Source of the DNA: Alloscardovia venturai
Lineage (GTDB): Bacteria; Actinomycetota; Actinomycetes; Actinomycetales; Bifidobacteriaceae
Assembly: GCF_042676605.1 (NCBI RefSeq)
Contig: NZ_JBHTHQ010000021.1
Coordinates: 558,001 to 622,000, forward strand
Length of the DNA: 64,000 nucleotides
Direction: 5' to 3'
Shown piece after piece: positions 62,873-64,000 of this stretch; within the stretch, counting starts at the first letter, position 1; every line of letters starts with the position of its first letter. The notes beneath the pieces are model-generated. The model made no database searches. It saw only the letters and a list, made by a program, of their open reading frames with translations, and was not told the origin of the DNA. Made by a program: the position numbers and the translations under genes.

Positions 62873-62950
62873 AAAGCGACTGTGCTCCTCATTAATGCTG
62901 CAATATAAATACTGCGTTAATCCTACACGGGGTCATCATACTAATAAAAA

Positions 62951-62999
62951 TCCCACGCTAGCATACTGAATAGTTATATATACAGCGAGCTGCGCGGGA
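62951..62999 (-). terminator. rpoZ terminator
   Basis: On the minus strand TCCCGCGCAGC pairs with GCTAGCGTGGGA (one mismatch, one bulge), and the second arm runs straight into TTTTTATTAG. It lies ~100 bases after the rpoZ stop and ahead of metK. Confidence 0.75.
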
Positions 63000-63101
63000 C
63001 TAAAAATCAAGCTATGCAACGATAGAATGAGAAATTACTACTGCCAATGCGAAGTCGGCTTAAGTTCTTCTCTACCGTCTTATAAGGATGAGTAAATGGC
63101 T

Positions 63102-63371
63102 TTACTCATCCTCTCCCAAAGTCTCTTCCAACAAACCTTCATTAATCTCGCGGAATGCGATAGACAATGGCTTTTCCTGATTCTGATACTCCACCAACGG
63201 TCCTACGTTCTGCAGAAGACCCTCATTAAGCTGTGTGAAGTAAGAGTTAATCTGGCGCGCACGACGAGCTGCGAACATAGCCAACGCATACTTAGAGTCA
63301 GCGTGCTCCATCAGCTCATCCAATGGAGGATTTACAAGTCCCTGTGGTTCAGGGTTAGTTCCCAATGCCAT
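63102..63371 (-). CDS. rpoZ: RNA polymerase omega subunit
   Basis: An 89-residue small subunit that stabilises RNA polymerase. NPPLDELMEHADSKYALAMFAARRARQINSYF matches the core (seen in overlapping pieces), and KPLSIAFREINEGL the second conserved block. GGAG precedes the ATG closely. In actinobacteria it is commonly near metK and priA, as here. The C-terminus is acidic. Confidence 0.96.
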   Translation of the reverse strand: MALGTNPEPQGLVNPPLDELMEHADSKYALAMFAARRARQINSYFTQLNEGLLQNVGPLVEYQNQEKPLSIAFREINEGLLEETLGEDE

Positions 63372-63521
63372 TTTTCTCCAATTCTTAAAAATAAGAAGTT
63401 TGGTTTTCCAAAGTCTTTCCTAGTGTACTCACACCTATGTATAAGTCTGTATAAGTCTTGTACTCTCTCACTTCGTGAACCGCACACTGAGGATTCACAC
63501 ATTCTTACTACTATAAGACAT

Positions 63522-64000
63522 ATGAAGATGAGATCAGAAACAATTATGAATGGCCGAATGTTCGCAGGAGCTCGTGCGCTCTACCGCGCTGCTGGAGTAA
63601 ATGAGAAAGATTTCGGCAAACCTATTATCGCTATCGCAAATTCTTTCTCCGAATTTGTACCAGGACACGTACATCTCAACAAAGTTGGTCGTATCGTTTC
63701 TGAGGCCATCAAGCAGGCAGGCGGTATCCCTCGCGAATTCAATACCATTGCTGTCGACGACGGAATCGCTATGGGACATACCGGCATGCTGTATTCGCTT
63801 CCTTCCCGCGATATCATCGCTGACGCAGTAGAGTATTCTGTAAACGCGCATTGTGCAGATGCTCTCATCTGTATTTCTAACTGTGACAAGATTAGCCCTG
63901 GCATGCTTATGGCAGCTCTTCGTCTCAATATTCCTACTATCTTTGTCTCCGGCGGACCGATGGAAGCTGGTGCGACTACGCTTTCTGATGGAACCTCAAA
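63522..64000 (+). CDS. ilvD: Dihydroxy-acid dehydratase, N-terminal part (runs off the right edge)
   Basis: The frame is open from the ATG at 63522 to the window end (159 codons). The product begins MKMRSETIMNGRMFAGARAL, then FGKPIIAIANSFSEFVPGHVHL, AVDDGIAMGHTGMLYSLPSR and CISNCDKISPGML, all typical of IlvD, which makes the keto acids for valine, leucine and isoleucine. The cysteine in NCDKISPG is an Fe-S ligand. No ribosome-binding site is visible; TATAAG ends only four bases before the ATG, so a leaderless message is possible. Confidence 0.95.
   Translation, partial: MKMRSETIMNGRMFAGARALYRAAGVNEKDFGKPIIAIANSFSEFVPGHVHLNKVGRIVSEAIKQAGGIPREFNTIAVDDGIAMGHTGMLYSLPSRDIIADAVEYSVNAHCADALICISNCDKISPGMLMAALRLNIPTIFVSGGPMEAGATTLSDGTS

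Noticed and set aside
62873..63101. SAM-type riboswitch before metK
   Set aside because: No conserved SAM riboswitch core is visible; the only structure is the rpoZ terminator.
63534..63928. Two minus-strand frames of 105 and 115 codons at the right edge
   Set aside because: They are shadows of ilvD, whose plus-strand frame is open to the window end and matches the family.
1..64000. tRNA or rRNA genes, CRISPR arrays, prophage, replication origin
   Set aside because: No cloverleaf, rRNA block, regularly spaced repeat, phage gene or DnaA-box cluster was recognised in the intergenic gaps.

Overview
The window is chromosomal DNA from an actinobacterium. It is most likely a member of the Bifidobacteriaceae with moderate to low GC, such as a relative of Alloscardovia, Scardovia, Gardnerella or low-GC Bifidobacterium. 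The evidence is the gene content: a pupylation locus (mpa, dop, pup, pafA) with no 20S proteasome genes beside it, an enlarged LigA, a DUF3027 protein, an actinobacterial helicase-motif-less PriA, a polyphosphate glucokinase, a LacI/LacZ/LacS lactose locus and a single-chain ECF transporter module. The genus cannot be fixed from reading alone. No rRNA, tRNA, CRISPR array, prophage or intact insertion sequence was seen.

Layout. 1-8042 (minus strand): a cut-off gene, a frameshifted TMEM175-type channel gene, mrp, ligA and a giant TPR protein, tightly packed. 8105-13590: a GT-C-like membrane protein, an aminotransferase, ppgK, a nitroreductase and a small membrane protein. 13591-20076: lactose locus (lacI, lacZ, lacS) with readable promoters and operator-like palindromes. 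20077-23474: a gene-poor gap holding a 142-bp near-perfect palindrome, then an FMN riboswitch, ribU and a fused EcfA-EcfA'-EcfT protein, together a riboflavin uptake system. 23489-28437: tag, an ankyrin/membrane protein and clpC. 28438-33850: a tandem universal stress protein, DUF3027, a cold-shock protein and a two-component system. 34040-37001: a WXG100 protein, groEL with CIRCE and a HAIR-like site, and a LytR_C protein. 37074-46724: ung, a MoxR/DUF58/VWA operon, a WXG-like protein with a lipase-like partner, and purB. 46860-49800: an MprF-like flippase carrying a degenerate kinase domain, then hup. 49928-55957 (minus): mpa-dop-phosphatase-pup-pafA. 56039-64000: serB, rsmB, fmt, priA, metK, rpoZ and the start of ilvD.

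How the genes work together. LacS imports lactose, LacZ splits it, and PpgK can phosphorylate the glucose. RibU supplies the substrate-binding part and the Ecf fusion the motor for riboflavin uptake, switched by FMN. Dop would deamidate Pup (ending GGQ), PafA would ligate it to target proteins and Mpa would unfold the targets. Because Mpa lacks the C-terminal docking tail and no proteasome genes are present, tagged proteins may be unfolded or handed to another protease. ClpC, GroEL and Usp form a protein-quality/stress group. The most unusual items are the 142-bp palindrome, the WXG-like/hydrolase pair, the flippase-pseudokinase fusion, the phosphatase gene inside the pup operon, and the doubly frameshifted channel gene at the left edge.
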